Counted from the first letter of the stretch, positions 40,790 to 49,818 are shown. The stretch is 54,867 nucleotides of DNA from Paradesulfitobacterium ferrireducens (GCF_017310645.1 NZ_JAFLRH010000042.1:1-54867); one strand, 5' to 3'. Translations and numbers: made by a program. The notes: generated by a model from the letters alone, not told the origin.

Positions 40790-41907
40790 GCAAGGCTTTG
40801 ATGAAAGGGAACGAAGCATTGGCTGAGGCGGCGGTGCGTGCCGGTTGCCGCTTTTTTTTCGGTTACCCGATTACTCCCCAGAATGAAATACCGGAATATC
40901 TATCCTGGCGTCTGCCGGAAGTGGGCGGGGTCTTTATCCAGGCTGAATCCGAGCTGGCCGCGATTAACATGGTTTATGGGGCCGCAGGTTCGGGCGCCCG
41001 GGTGATGACGTCTTCCTCCTCCCCGGGGATTAGCTTGAAGCAGGAGGGAATCAGCTACATAGCTTGTTCAGAGCTGCCATGCGTGATTGTGAATATGATG
41101 CGGGGCGGTCCGGGCTTAGGCGGAATTCAGCCGTCGCAGGGAGACTATTTTCAAGCGGTGAAGGGCGGCGGGCACGGAGATTACCATCTTTTGGTCTTGG
41201 CTCCGGGCACCGTTCAGGAAATGGCGGATTTGGCGTTTAAGGCTTTCGCTTTGGCCGATGAGTACCGCAACCCGGTAATGATTCTGGGAGACGGAATTTT
41301 GGGCCAGATGATGGAGGGGATAGAGCTTCCGGAATTCCAGGATCTGTCCGAACTCCCGCCGAAGCCTTGGGCTACGACTGGAGCCAAAGGCCGGGAACGC
41401 AATATTATCAATTCCCTGTACCTGGAACCGGAAGTATTGGAACAAGTGAATCTCAGGCTCCAGGACAAATACCGTTTAATGGCGGAGCGGGAAACGATGG
41501 CCGAGAGCTATTTGACCGAAGATGCGGAAATTGTCCTTGCAGCTTACGGGACCGCTGCCCGGATTGCCAAAGCGGCCGTAGATAAAGCGCGGGCCGCTGG
41601 GATTAGGGCAGGGCTCTTCCGGCCGATTACTCTCTATCCCTTTCCCAAGTACGAACTGCGCCGGGCGTGTCAAACTGCGTCCCAGGTGCTGACCGTTGAA
41701 TTCAGCGCCGGGCAGTTTGTGGAAGATGTGCGCTATCACCTGGAGTTTAAAGTGCCGGTGCATTTCTATGGCCGGGTGGGAGTGGTTCCGACGACCAAGG
41801 AAATTTTGGAAGAGGTTGTCCGCTTAGCAGGGAGTCAGGGCAGGAGTCAGAATTCAGAAGTCAGAAGTCAGAATTCAGAATTCAGAATTCAGAATGAAGG
41901 ATTCTGA
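40786..41907 (+). CDS. korA: 2-oxoacid:ferredoxin oxidoreductase, alpha subunit (KorA/VorB type)
   Basis: A 373-residue alpha subunit beginning MSKALMKGNEALAEAAVRAG, with the FFGYPITPQNEIPEYLS active-site segment and SSSSPGISLKQEGISYIA, as in 2-oxoglutarate or 2-oxoisovalerate enzymes (Thr where the oxalate enzyme has R31). It oxidatively decarboxylates a 2-oxoacid to the acyl-CoA with ferredoxin reduction. The natural protein end should be near LAGS (~350); the last ~24 residues, rich in Q, N, S, E and R (SQNSEVRSQNSEF), are encoded by the GTCAGAATTCAGAA repeat tract. GTG start overlapping the previous stop. The substrate is not settled by sequence. Confidence 0.92.
   Translation: MSKALMKGNEALAEAAVRAGCRFFFGYPITPQNEIPEYLSWRLPEVGGVFIQAESELAAINMVYGAAGSGARVMTSSSSPGISLKQEGISYIACSELPCVIVNMMRGGPGLGGIQPSQGDYFQAVKGGGHGDYHLLVLAPGTVQEMADLAFKAFALADEYRNPVMILGDGILGQMMEGIELPEFQDLSELPPKPWATTGAKGRERNIINSLYLEPEVLEQVNLRLQDKYRLMAERETMAESYLTEDAEIVLAAYGTAARIAKAAVDKARAAGIRAGLFRPITLYPFPKYELRRACQTASQVLTVEFSAGQFVEDVRYHLEFKVPVHFYGRVGVVPTTKEILEEVVRLAGSQGRSQNSEVRSQNSEFRIQNEGF
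41828..41895 (+). repeat. Simple-sequence tract translated as the korA tail
   Basis: Units of AGTCAGAATTCAGAA overlap the last ~24 codons of the alpha-subunit gene. Same tract family as those at 27841, 45553 and 49837. Confidence 0.85.
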
Positions 41908-41990
41908 GAACGTCATTTTAGAAGTTTACTAACTCCAAAAAGATTCAAAGGTAATTCGGATTTTTACACTTGATAAACCGTTTTCTAATC

Positions 41991-42252
41991 CTGCCCTGAA
42001 AATAGACGAGGGGCAATTACTTAGCGAACCGTAGAGCAGAGGAGCGTCGAGAGCGCAGTTGATTCAGCGTTAAGCAGCGTCACGGTTCACTTCAGGTATT
42101 ACCCTAAGGTTTGGCGCTGTAGCTGAATCAACAAGCGAACAGCTCCGGCGCGTGGTGAGCGGGTAATGCACCTTGGCTATTTTCATCTATCAGTGGTGCC
42201 GCATAGCGGCATGGGAGTCTGACTACTGACTCCTGGGTACTGACTACCGAGA
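41991..42252 (+). repeat. Structured repeat, copy 2
   Basis: Starts CTGCCCTGAAAATAGACGAG. The core is from GCGAACCGTAGAG (42024). The 11-bp helix GTTGATTCAGC / GCTGAATCAAC, plus CAGCGTC/GGCGCTG, GAACCGT/ACGGTTC and GGAGC/GCTCC, and an outer stem with GAAAATAG / CTATTTTC ends. The right-hand hairpin module has GCCGC/GCGGC arms. It is nearly identical to the copy at 49931 over about 230 bp (one difference noticed). It separates the alpha and beta genes of one enzyme by 400 bp. Confidence 0.88.
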
Positions 42253-42307
42253 TCTCCTGCGCGTATGGTGTTTTTATGGTGTTATGTTGAATAGGAGGGA
42301 AGAACCG

Positions 42308-43066
42308 ATGACGATTGTTTATGAACGCCCTCAAAGCTTAACTGAGGTGAAAACTCATTATTGTCCGGGCTGTACGCATGGCATCATTCACCGCTTGATT
42401 GCCGAGGTATTGGATGAGCTTGACGTCCGGGAGCAGACCATCGGAGTCGCTCCGGTGGGGTGTGCGGTCTTGGCTTATAAGTATTTTAATGTGGATATGT
42501 ACGAAGCGGCGCACGGGCGGGCACCGGCGGTTGCGACCGGAATCAAACGGGTGAACCCTGATAAAGTCGTCTTTACTTACCAGGGAGATGGGGACTTGGC
42601 AGCCATCGGTACGGGGGAAATTATTCATGCCGCGGCCAGGGGAGAGAAGTTCACCACCATTTTCGTGAACAATGCGATTTACGGCATGACCGGAGGGCAA
42701 ATGGCCCCCACAACCCTTGCCGGTCAAGAGGTCACGACCGCGCGCGGGGGGCGTTCTCCGCAGAGCCACGGCTACCCGATCCGCATCTCGGAAATCCTTG
42801 CGACCCTGGACGGAGCGGCCTATATTGCCAGGGTCTCGGTTCATAATCCCCAGGAAGTCGTGAAGGCCAAGAAGGCCATTATGACCGCTTTTCAGGCGCA
42901 GCTCGAGGGCAAAGGGTTTACCTTGGTGGAAGTTCTGTCCACCTGTCCTACCAACTGGGGGCTTTCTCCGCGGGATGCGCTCACTTGGGTAAGCACGAAC
43001 ATGATCCCGTATTACCCCTTAGGTGTGAAGAAAGCTTTAACGAAGGAGGGCGTTGCGAGTGCATGA
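42308..43066 (+). CDS. korB: 2-oxoacid:ferredoxin oxidoreductase, beta (TPP-binding) subunit
   Basis: A 252-residue catalytic subunit with HYCPGCTHG (cluster and cofactor-proximal Cys), VGCAVL, the TPP/Mg motif [14 protein letters not shown] (~88-101) and [16 protein letters not shown]. It pairs with the alpha subunit upstream. Normally alpha and beta genes are adjacent; here a structured repeat and simple-sequence tracts intervene, so the beta and gamma genes probably have their own promoter or rely on read-through. ATG follows AATAGGAGGGAAG. Confidence 0.92.
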   Translation: MTIVYERPQSLTEVKTHYCPGCTHGIIHRLIAEVLDELDVREQTIGVAPVGCAVLAYKYFNVDMYEAAHGRAPAVATGIKRVNPDKVVFTYQGDGDLAAIGTGEIIHAAARGEKFTTIFVNNAIYGMTGGQMAPTTLAGQEVTTARGGRSPQSHGYPIRISEILATLDGAAYIARVSVHNPQEVVKAKKAIMTAFQAQLEGKGFTLVEVLSTCPTNWGLSPRDALTWVSTNMIPYYPLGVKKALTKEGVASA

Positions 43067-43631
43067 AGAAATTATGATCGCCGGCTTCGGCGGGCAGGGA
43101 GTTCTCTCCATGGGGCTGCTCTTAGCCTATGCCGGAATGTTTGAAAACAAGCATGTCAGCTGGATTCCTTCTTATGGCCCGGAAATGCGAGGGGGTACGG
43201 CCAACTGCCTGGTGGCCGTCGCCGATGAGGCCATTAGCTCTCCTCTTTTTTCTGAACCCACTACTTTAATGGTCTTAAACCGGCCTTCGCTGGAAAAGTT
43301 TGAGCGGGATTTGATGCCTGGCGGCCTGTTAATCATGAATTCCTCCCTTATCGATATGGAACCGAAACGGCGGGACATCCGGATTTTCAAAGTTCCGGCG
43401 AACACCCTGGCCCGGGAGAGGCTCGGCAGTGAGAAAGTCGGAAACATGATCCTATTGGGGGCTTATTTGGCTTTCAGCGATTTAGTGCGGGAGAATTCAG
43501 TGACCCAGGCCTTGGTCAAGGTATTGCCTGAGCACCGGCATCACCTTATTCCGCTGAACCGCCAAGCCATCGAGCTGGGACGGGAGCTGGCCGGTTCCGG
43601 TTCAAGGCGGGTCCATCGAAACGCAGTGTAA
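43059..43631 (+). CDS. korC: 2-oxoacid:ferredoxin oxidoreductase, gamma subunit
   Basis: A 190-residue gamma subunit with the family motif [18 protein letters not shown] and the [13 protein letters not shown] loop that contacts the catalytic dimer; the C-terminal helix [12 protein letters not shown] is also typical. GTG 43059, about 9 bases after GGAGGG, is preferred to TTG 43053. It overlaps the beta gene by 8 bases, so the two are coupled. A strong terminator follows, ending this operon. Confidence 0.92.
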   Translation: MHEEIMIAGFGGQGVLSMGLLLAYAGMFENKHVSWIPSYGPEMRGGTANCLVAVADEAISSPLFSEPTTLMVLNRPSLEKFERDLMPGGLLIMNSSLIDMEPKRRDIRIFKVPANTLARERLGSEKVGNMILLGAYLAFSDLVRENSVTQALVKVLPEHRHHLIPLNRQAIELGRELAGSGSRRVHRNAV

Positions 43632-43635
43632 AGAC

Positions 43636-43664
43636 AAAGACCGGGATAAATTCCCGGTCTTTTC
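43636..43664 (+). terminator. Terminator of the kor operon
   Basis: The stem AAAGACCGGGA / TCCCGGTCTTT with a short loop runs into TTTTC. Confidence 0.8.
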
Positions 43665-43697
43665 AATCAACCGGCATTTCTTTAATAATACTTTTTA

Positions 43698-43729
43698 TTT
43701 TTAGGTGTGATAAAACTCACACCTAAAAA
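43698..43729. promoter_or_regulatory. CRP/FNR-family operator upstream of hcp
   Basis: TGTGA-N6-TCACA (43706-43721), extended on both sides to TTTTTAGGTGTGA / TCACACCTAAAAA. It is a perfect match to the CRP-type consensus, about 110 bases before hcp. HcpR, a CRP/FNR-family regulator, is known to control hcp in anaerobes. No such regulator gene is in the window. Confidence 0.65.
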
Positions 43730-43832
43730 AATGTCCCAATCACATCAAGAAGCTAGGAATTAAATTAGAATGAACCCAGTAAATGAACTTGCGCAAAAAT
43801 AAACGAACAAATTAAAAGGAGGACTCAGAAAA

Positions 43833-45479
43833 ATGAGTATGTTCTGTTACCAATGTCAAGAGACAGCCAAAGGAAGCGGCTGCACCATTAAAGGGGTGTG
43901 CGGCAAGACGGAAGATGTCGCCAATTTGCAAGACCTGTTGATCTATACCCTCAAAGGGATCTCTATCTATGCCGTCCAAGCGCGGGCCTTGGGCATCGAG
44001 CGCGCCGACGTGGATAAATTCATCATGGAAAGCCTATTTGCCACCATTACGAATGTAAACTTCGATAAGAATATTTTCATTGGCCGCATCAAGGAAGGCC
44101 TGGCCTTGCGCGAGCAACTGAAACAGGATATCCTGGCTGCGGGCGGAACCCTGCCGGACAACCTGCATGATTCCGCAAGCTGGTACGCTGACAATGCCGC
44201 TGATTTGGAGCGTAAAGCAGCGACCATCGGGATCCTGGCCACTGAAAATGAAGACATCCGCTCTTTGAGGGAGCTGCTCACTTACGGGCTCAAAGGGATG
44301 GCTGCCTATGCCGAGCATGCGTATGCTCTGGGCTATAACGACCCGGAAATCTTTGCCTTCATCGCCAAAGGTCTGGCTGCCACCACGGACGACAGCTTGG
44401 GCGCCGATGACTTAGTAGGCTTGGCTATGGAAGCCGGAAAATACGGCGTTAATGTCATGGCCTTATTGGATAAAGCTAATACTTCAACTTACGGCAATCC
44501 CGAGATTACCAAAGTCAACATCGGCGTACGCTCCAACCCTGGCATTCTGATCAGCGGCCACGACCTCAAAGACCTGGAAGAACTGCTCCAGCAAACCCAA
44601 GGGACCGGCGTGGATGTCTATACTCACGGAGAAATGCTCCCGGCTCACTACTACCCGGCATTTAAGAAATACTCCCATTTCGTGGGCAACTACGGTAATG
44701 CCTGGTGGAAGCAGGAGCAGGAGTTTGAGTCCTTCAACGGACCGATTCTCATGACCACCAACTGCCTGGTGCCGCCTAAAGACTCTTACAAAGACCGCGT
44801 CTACACCACCGGTGTGGTTGGGTTTGAGGGTGTAAAACACATCCCTGACCGCCAAGAAGGAAAAGCAAAAGATTTCTCAGCCATCATCGCCCAGGCTAAG
44901 AAATGCCCGCCTCCTACGGAAATTGAGCGCGGGGAGCTTGTCGGCGGCTTCGCTCATGAACAAGTCCTGGCCCTCGCAGACACCGTAGTCAATGCTGTCA
45001 AATCCGGCGCCATCAAGCACTTCTTCGTCATGGCCGGCTGTGACGGCCGCATGAAGAGCCGTTCCTACTATGGCGATTTCGCTGAAGCGCTGCCGAAGGA
45101 TACCGTGATCTTAACGGCTGGCTGTGCCAAATATAAATACAACAAGCTCAACCTGGGCGATATCGGCGGCGTTCCGCGCCTGCTTGACGCCGGACAGTGC
45201 AATGACTCCTACTCCTTGGCAGTTGTAGCCTTGAAGCTTAAAGAAGTCTTTGGCTTAGACGATGTCAACAAGCTTCCGATTTCCTACAACATCTCCTGGT
45301 ATGAGCAAAAAGCGGTGATCGTGCTCTTAGCGCTCCTCTACCTCGGTGTGAAAAATATTCACTTAGGACCGACGCTTCCCGCCTTCCTGTCTCCGAACGT
45401 AGCCAAGGTTCTGGTTGAGAACTTCGGCATCGGCGGCATCAGTACGGTGGAAGATGATATGAAGATGTTCCTTGGATAA
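43833..45479 (+). CDS. hcp: Hybrid cluster protein (hydroxylamine reductase), class I
   Basis: A 548-residue cytoplasmic metalloprotein. The N-terminal cluster ligands C5, C8, C17 and C23 ([20 protein letters not shown]) have the spacing of strict-anaerobe class I Hcp. C-terminal hybrid-cluster regions include [27 protein letters not shown] and [14 protein letters not shown]. Hcp reduces NO to N2O and hydroxylamine to ammonia, protecting against nitrosative stress. It is monocistronic with AAAAGGAGG before the ATG, a CRP/FNR-type palindrome upstream and a terminator downstream. The usual class II partner Hcr is absent, as expected for class I. Confidence 0.96.
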   Translation: MSMFCYQCQETAKGSGCTIKGVCGKTEDVANLQDLLIYTLKGISIYAVQARALGIERADVDKFIMESLFATITNVNFDKNIFIGRIKEGLALREQLKQDILAAGGTLPDNLHDSASWYADNAADLERKAATIGILATENEDIRSLRELLTYGLKGMAAYAEHAYALGYNDPEIFAFIAKGLAATTDDSLGADDLVGLAMEAGKYGVNVMALLDKANTSTYGNPEITKVNIGVRSNPGILISGHDLKDLEELLQQTQGTGVDVYTHGEMLPAHYYPAFKKYSHFVGNYGNAWWKQEQEFESFNGPILMTTNCLVPPKDSYKDRVYTTGVVGFEGVKHIPDRQEGKAKDFSAIIAQAKKCPPPTEIERGELVGGFAHEQVLALADTVVNAVKSGAIKHFFVMAGCDGRMKSRSYYGDFAEALPKDTVILTAGCAKYKYNKLNLGDIGGVPRLLDAGQCNDSYSLAVVALKLKEVFGLDDVNKLPISYNISWYEQKAVIVLLALLYLGVKNIHLGPTLPAFLSPNVAKVLVENFGIGGISTVEDDMKMFLG

Positions 45480-45495
45480 TTTCAGCCCGCTCACA

Positions 45496-45535
45496 GCCTA
45501 TGTGGCAAAAAAGATTTGCCCATGGGCTTTTTTTC
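45496..45535 (+). terminator. Terminator of hcp
   Basis: An imperfect stem GCCTATGTGGCAAA / TTTGCCCATGGGC is followed by TTTTTTTC. Confidence 0.7.
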
Positions 45536-45552
45536 ATGTGCTATAATTAGTA

Positions 45553-45581
45553 TTCAGGAGTCAGAAGTCAGAATTCAGAAT
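45553..45581 (+). repeat. Short simple-sequence tract
   Basis: TCAGGAGTCAGAAGTCAGAA, continuing with TTCAGAAT. A second short piece in opposite orientation (ACTGACTCCTGAATTCT) lies at 45707-45724, bracketing the promoter region of the sigma factor gene. Confidence 0.75.
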
Positions 45582-45813
45582 ATCAAAAGAATATGTCTTG
45601 GGCAATTTCACTAATTTCGAAAGAGAATTATTTGCCTGAAATATTTGTTGATGGATTAAAAAATTTATTTCTCAGTTATATAGACGTAACCCAATTTTTT
45701 TTCTCATACTGACTCCTGAATTCTAAGCAAATATAATACTTGCATTGTTGTGGGTTTCCTATCAGATTAGTCCCCTTCTTCACGTCTATAGAGATAGAGC
45801 TGGGGAGGAGGTT

Positions 45814-46332
45814 TTGCGGGCTGTGCACAGTGATTCCTCGTTTAATGAAATCTATGAAAGTATTTTTCCGCCCATCCACCGGTTTGTGCGGATGAGAATT
45901 CCGGCACCGGATGTGGATGATGTGACGGCGGAGATTATCGTTAAGGTGTGGCGGGCCCTGCCCCGGTTTGACGGCCGCAGCTCGCTTAAGACTTGGGCTT
46001 TGCGCATTGCCTGCAATCGGGTGGTGGATTATTACCGGGCGCAAAATAAGGTGCCGGTGCTGCCGCTCGATGACGATTTAGCCGTGATCCGCTCTCAAGC
46101 CGATCATAGCGAAAACGTGACAACCTCTCTTTCCATCAGTCAGACCTTGGCCCAAATGCCTGAGCCCCAGGTCGCGGTCATTCAACTAAGGTTAATCGAA
46201 AGTTTAAGCGCTGCAGAAGCCGGGGAAATCCTGGGTATGACCAGGGATGCGGTCGACAGTCTCCTGTACAGAGCCAAAAAGAGTTTCCGCAGAATCTATG
46301 CTTGGGAAAGCACAGGAGGTAGCAGCCGATGA
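45814..46332 (+). CDS. ECF-type RNA polymerase sigma factor
   Basis: A 172-residue sigma-70-family protein. Region 2 (~10-75) has YESIFPPIHRFVRMRIPAPDVDDVTAEI and the -10 recognition helix LKTWALRIACNRVVDYYR. Region 4 (~115-165) has VIQLRLIESLSAAEAGEILGMT, a standard helix-turn-helix. The TTG at 45814 behind GGGGAGGAGG is taken as the start; GTG 45823 is a close alternative and the longer frame from 45745 lacks a ribosome site. Its stop overlaps the start of the DUF4349 membrane protein, the probable anti-sigma factor, forming a sigma/anti-sigma pair. Confidence 0.88.
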   Translation: MRAVHSDSSFNEIYESIFPPIHRFVRMRIPAPDVDDVTAEIIVKVWRALPRFDGRSSLKTWALRIACNRVVDYYRAQNKVPVLPLDDDLAVIRSQADHSENVTTSLSISQTLAQMPEPQVAVIQLRLIESLSAAEAGEILGMTRDAVDSLLYRAKKSFRRIYAWESTGGSSR

Positions 46333-47750
46333 CTAGGCAAGACGATCCATTGCTGATATGGGAACAGGACGGTGACTTGGAACGCATGAAAGCATTTTTT
46401 GGCGGTCTGTCCCATAGTGAAGATAAAGAACGGATTAAAGAAATGGTCCTGGCCAGGCTGGCCCAGGATGGGGTGAAGGAAGCCGTTTTTGAAGGGATTT
46501 CTATGAGCAATCCACTGCATGAGGCCGGTAAGGCCAGGCAAGAGGTGGATGAGACCGGACCAATCTTGCAAGAACTAGATGTGCCCGGGCAGTTAGTGAG
46601 CGAACCTAAGCACTCGTTAAAAGAACCGGGGCGGGCCGCAAGGCTTAGAAACCTGCCCCGAAATCTGAAAACCAAGGGACAAAACATTTGGCGGCGTTGG
46701 GGCTGGAAGCTGGCTTTCCCGGCTGCGGCCCTGGTGTTAGTGGTCTTTATCGGGCAGGCAGGTTTATTCGGTGAGTTTGGACGAGTGAGTTTCTCAAAAG
46801 CAAAGAGCGGGAGCATGCTCGCTGACCAGCCTATGGAGGCAAGTTCACCGGATAATGCGGTTAAGTCAGAAATGCAGAGACAAGATTCCCAGCCTTCGAC
46901 GGCGGCGGGAATGGCCGGAGCCGGACAGCCTCAGAGAAGCTCAGACGGCCAGAACATGACAAAAGAATTTGCCTTAGCCCAGAAAGACAGTACATCCTTT
47001 GCTACGGCCATCGTGCCGCCGGTTCCCGGGCCGGTTGTACCCCCTGCGGATGCGGATTTGCCGCGCAAGATAATCCAGAACTTAAACGCAACCTTGCAAG
47101 TGGAAGATATTGAGTCTTCGCTGCAAAAGTTAAGTGCTATGGCTCAAACCATGGGCGGATATGTGGTGGATTCCCAAATGGATAATCAACAGAATGCGGG
47201 TAATTCGACTGCGCACATTACGTTCAAGGTTCCGGCAGCCAAGTTTGATAGCGCGCGCAGCAGCTTGAGTGAAACCGGAAAGATACTGACGCAGCATCTG
47301 TCTGCAAATGACATTACCAATCAGTATTATGATGCGGATACCCGGCTCAAACACTGGCAGGCTGAGGAAAAGCGCTATACGGATATTTTGAACCAGGCCA
47401 AGACGATCGAGGACATTCTCAGGGTGGAAGAGGCCTTAAGCAACATCCGGATGCAGATTGAACAGCTTCAGGGACAGCTGAAATTATGGAATCACGAAGT
47501 CGCGTTCTCCACCATCCAGGTGCAGCTTCAAACCAAACCGAATCCGGTAAAAGTTGACGAACCATGGCAGCCGGTGGCCTGGAGCAAAACTTGGGAAGCC
47601 GCTCAGAATGCCGTCCTTAAGACGATCAGCTCCATCTGGAATACCCTGAACTACCTGATTGTCGGCCTGGGTTATGCCTTGCCGTTCGTCATCCTCGGAG
47701 GAGCAGGATACCTCGGGTACCGGCAATGGCGTAAATCAAGGTCTAAGTAA
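46329..47750 (+). CDS. DUF4349 membrane protein, probable anti-sigma factor
   Basis: A 473-residue protein. A cytoplasmic acidic N-terminus (~1-115), one TM helix (~123-143), a low-complexity extracytoplasmic linker (~150-235), then a DUF4349 domain (~240-400) with the VEDIESSLQKLSAMAQTMGGYV start and a coiled-coil middle (AEEKRYTDILNQAKTIEDIL). A second TM helix (~437-457) and a basic tail RKSRSK follow. Coupled to the ECF sigma gene by a 4-base overlap, so the N-terminal region is the likely sigma-binding part. No zinc-finger (HxxxCxxC) anti-sigma motif is present. The sensed signal is unknown. Confidence 0.85.
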   Translation: MTRQDDPLLIWEQDGDLERMKAFFGGLSHSEDKERIKEMVLARLAQDGVKEAVFEGISMSNPLHEAGKARQEVDETGPILQELDVPGQLVSEPKHSLKEPGRAARLRNLPRNLKTKGQNIWRRWGWKLAFPAAALVLVVFIGQAGLFGEFGRVSFSKAKSGSMLADQPMEASSPDNAVKSEMQRQDSQPSTAAGMAGAGQPQRSSDGQNMTKEFALAQKDSTSFATAIVPPVPGPVVPPADADLPRKIIQNLNATLQVEDIESSLQKLSAMAQTMGGYVVDSQMDNQQNAGNSTAHITFKVPAAKFDSARSSLSETGKILTQHLSANDITNQYYDADTRLKHWQAEEKRYTDILNQAKTIEDILRVEEALSNIRMQIEQLQGQLKLWNHEVAFSTIQVQLQTKPNPVKVDEPWQPVAWSKTWEAAQNAVLKTISSIWNTLNYLIVGLGYALPFVILGGAGYLGYRQWRKSRSK

Positions 47751-47786
47751 GTGTTCTAAATGAGTATAATGGTCTACTCAAAAAGT

Positions 47787-47822
47787 AAAACCACCTGCCG
47801 TCCATAAGCAGGTGGTTTTCCG
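47787..47822 (+). terminator. Strong terminator
   Basis: The 12-bp perfect stem AAAACCACCTGC / GCAGGTGGTTTT with a 9-base loop closes the sigma/anti-sigma operon. Confidence 0.85.
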
Positions 47823-48017
47823 TGTTCGCGAAACGCAATCAATGCGTGTTCCCGATGTCAGCTCATCATTAGTTTAAACGTTTTCGATCCCTTTGTCAAA
47901 AGCACTTTTTTCCTGGAATCACATTAGGCCTGCGGCTCTTTTGTGTTAGAATAAGTTAGAATGATAATGTTAGAAATATTCTGAAGCAGCTCGGATTTTG
48001 TCGAAGAGGTGATATTG

Positions 48018-48836
48018 ATGGAAAAATTGATCATTACCGTAGCCCCCACCGGCAATGTCCCGACCAGGGAACAAACTCCGCATGTTCCGCTCACTCCGAA
48101 AGAAATTGCCCAGGATGCTTTTGACTGCTGGAATGCAGGGGCCGCGGCGGTTCATTTTCACGCCCGGGATGAAGAGGGCAAGCCTACGCACCGCAAGGAG
48201 GTTTTCGCAGAGATTCTGGATGAATTTCACAGTAAGAACTGCCCCATGATTACTCAGATTTCCACGGGAGGGCGGGCTGGTTCCGGACTGCAGCGGGGGG
48301 AGGCCTTGGATTTGTGCCCCGAAATGGGTAGTCTCACCACCGGGTCCACCAATTTCCCCAACCGGGTCTATGACAATGCCCCGGACTTGGTGGAAGCTTT
48401 GGCAAAGAAAATGTTCGAGAATAATATTAAGCCGGAGCTGGAAGTCTTTGACGCAGCCATGATCAATAACGGGGTTGTCCTGGCCCAGAAGGGGCTGCTC
48501 AAAGGCCCGCTTTACTTTAACTTTGTCCTGAACGTCAAAGGCGCTTTGCCGGCCACTCCCAAAAACTTGTTTTTTTTAATGGAAAGCTTGCCCCCGGGCG
48601 CGCTTTGGAATGTTTCCATCATCGGCGAGCCCCATGTGCGGCTGTCTACCATGGCCATTCTCCTGGGCGGGAATGTGCGGGTGGGAATCGAAGATAACAT
48701 TTACTACAGCCGCGGAGTCCTGGGGACCAACGCCCAGCAGGTCGAGAGAATCGTAAAGATCGCGCGCATGCTTGGGCGTGAGATTGCAACCCCGGATGAG
48801 GCAAGGGAGATTCTGGGATTGAAGCCAAAAGCTTAG
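48018..48836 (+). CDS. Beta-keto acid cleavage enzyme (BKACE, DUF849)
   Basis: A 272-residue TIM-barrel metalloenzyme. Zinc ligands in AVHFHARD (HxH, ~46-48) and later GEPHVRL; ITQISTGGRAG and EVFDAAMI are family motifs. BKACE enzymes condense a beta-keto acid with acetyl-CoA to give acetoacetate plus a new CoA ester; the founding member cleaves 3-keto-5-aminohexanoate in lysine fermentation. Which keto acid is used here is open. The hydroxyacyl dehydrogenase gene 44 bp downstream probably makes that keto acid from a beta-hydroxy acid. Start ATG 48018 after GAAGAGGTG. Confidence 0.92.
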   Translation: MEKLIITVAPTGNVPTREQTPHVPLTPKEIAQDAFDCWNAGAAAVHFHARDEEGKPTHRKEVFAEILDEFHSKNCPMITQISTGGRAGSGLQRGEALDLCPEMGSLTTGSTNFPNRVYDNAPDLVEALAKKMFENNIKPELEVFDAAMINNGVVLAQKGLLKGPLYFNFVLNVKGALPATPKNLFFLMESLPPGALWNVSIIGEPHVRLSTMAILLGGNVRVGIEDNIYYSRGVLGTNAQQVERIVKIARMLGREIATPDEAREILGLKPKA

Positions 48837-48879
48837 AGGTTATGATAAGATTGTGGCGGAAAATAAGGGGGAGACTTAA

Positions 48880-49818
48880 ATGCCTGAGATCAGGACGATA
48901 GCAATTATTGGAGCCGGGACAATGGGGCATTCCATCGCGGCCGTCAGCCTGCGGGCCGGATTGAAGGTCAATCTTATTGATACCTCGGAAGCCGTGTTAG
49001 GGACTGCCGGCGTGAAAGTAAGAAAACTTCTTAGTACTCATGTTAACAGTGAGCCGCATGCTGCTTTAGCGAATCCTGATGCCTTCAGATCAAGGTTATA
49101 TACCTATCTGTCCCTGGAAGAGGGCGCAGCCGGTGCTGATTTTGTCATCGAGGCCGTCCCGGAAAAGCTCTCTTTGAAACAGGAGATATTCAAGAAGCTG
49201 GATGCTCTGTGCCCGCCGGATGTGGTTCTGGCTTCCAACACCTCCGGATTGCCGATCACTTCGATTGCGGCCGGACTTCAGCATCCGGCGCGGGTAGTGG
49301 GAACCCATTTTTACATGCCTGCTGATATCATGCCGCTGGTGGAAGTCGTTCGCAGTGACTACAGCGGCCAGGAGGCCATGGATACGACGGTTAACCTCCT
49401 GCGTTTTCTTAAGAAAAAGCCCGTCGTGGTGAACAAAGACATCCCCGGCTTTATCGGGAACCGGCTCCAGCATGCGATTGCGCGGGAAGCGCTGTTCCTC
49501 CTCGACCAAGGAGTGGCAAGCGCCCGCGATATCGATGATGTGGTGCGCTACACCCTGGGCCTTCGCTTTCTCCACACCGGTCCCCTGGAGCAAAGGGATC
49601 TCAACGGCTTGGACATCGCCTTGAATATCGCGGAATATCTTTACCCGGCCCTCGAAGACAGCAAAGAGCCGCCTGCTGTCCTTAAGGAAAAGGTTGCAAG
49701 CGGCATGCTCGGCCTCAAAACCGGCCGGGGGCTGTTCGATTGGAGCGGCACCAGCCAGGAAGAGGTCATCGCGCGCAAGAGCGAGAAGTTAGCCAAGCTG
49801 CTTGACTTAATAGAATAA
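48880..49818 (+). CDS. 3-hydroxyacyl-CoA dehydrogenase family protein
   Basis: A 312-residue dehydrogenase. Rossmann motif GAGTMGHSIA (~11-20), the catalytic segment NTSGLPITSIAAGLQHPARVVGTHFYMP with the conserved His, then PGFIGNRLQHAIAREA and the C-terminal all-helical domain ending MLGLKTGRGLFDW. Similar proteins oxidise 3-hydroxyacyl-CoAs, L-carnitine or other beta-hydroxy acids. Pairing with a BKACE suggests oxidation of a beta-hydroxy acid followed by cleavage; a carnitine-type route is one option but cannot be confirmed. ATG 48880 after AAGGGGGAG. Confidence 0.88.
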   Translation: MPEIRTIAIIGAGTMGHSIAAVSLRAGLKVNLIDTSEAVLGTAGVKVRKLLSTHVNSEPHAALANPDAFRSRLYTYLSLEEGAAGADFVIEAVPEKLSLKQEIFKKLDALCPPDVVLASNTSGLPITSIAAGLQHPARVVGTHFYMPADIMPLVEVVRSDYSGQEAMDTTVNLLRFLKKKPVVVNKDIPGFIGNRLQHAIAREALFLLDQGVASARDIDDVVRYTLGLRFLHTGPLEQRDLNGLDIALNIAEYLYPALEDSKEPPAVLKEKVASGMLGLKTGRGLFDWSGTSQEEVIARKSEKLAKLLDLIE

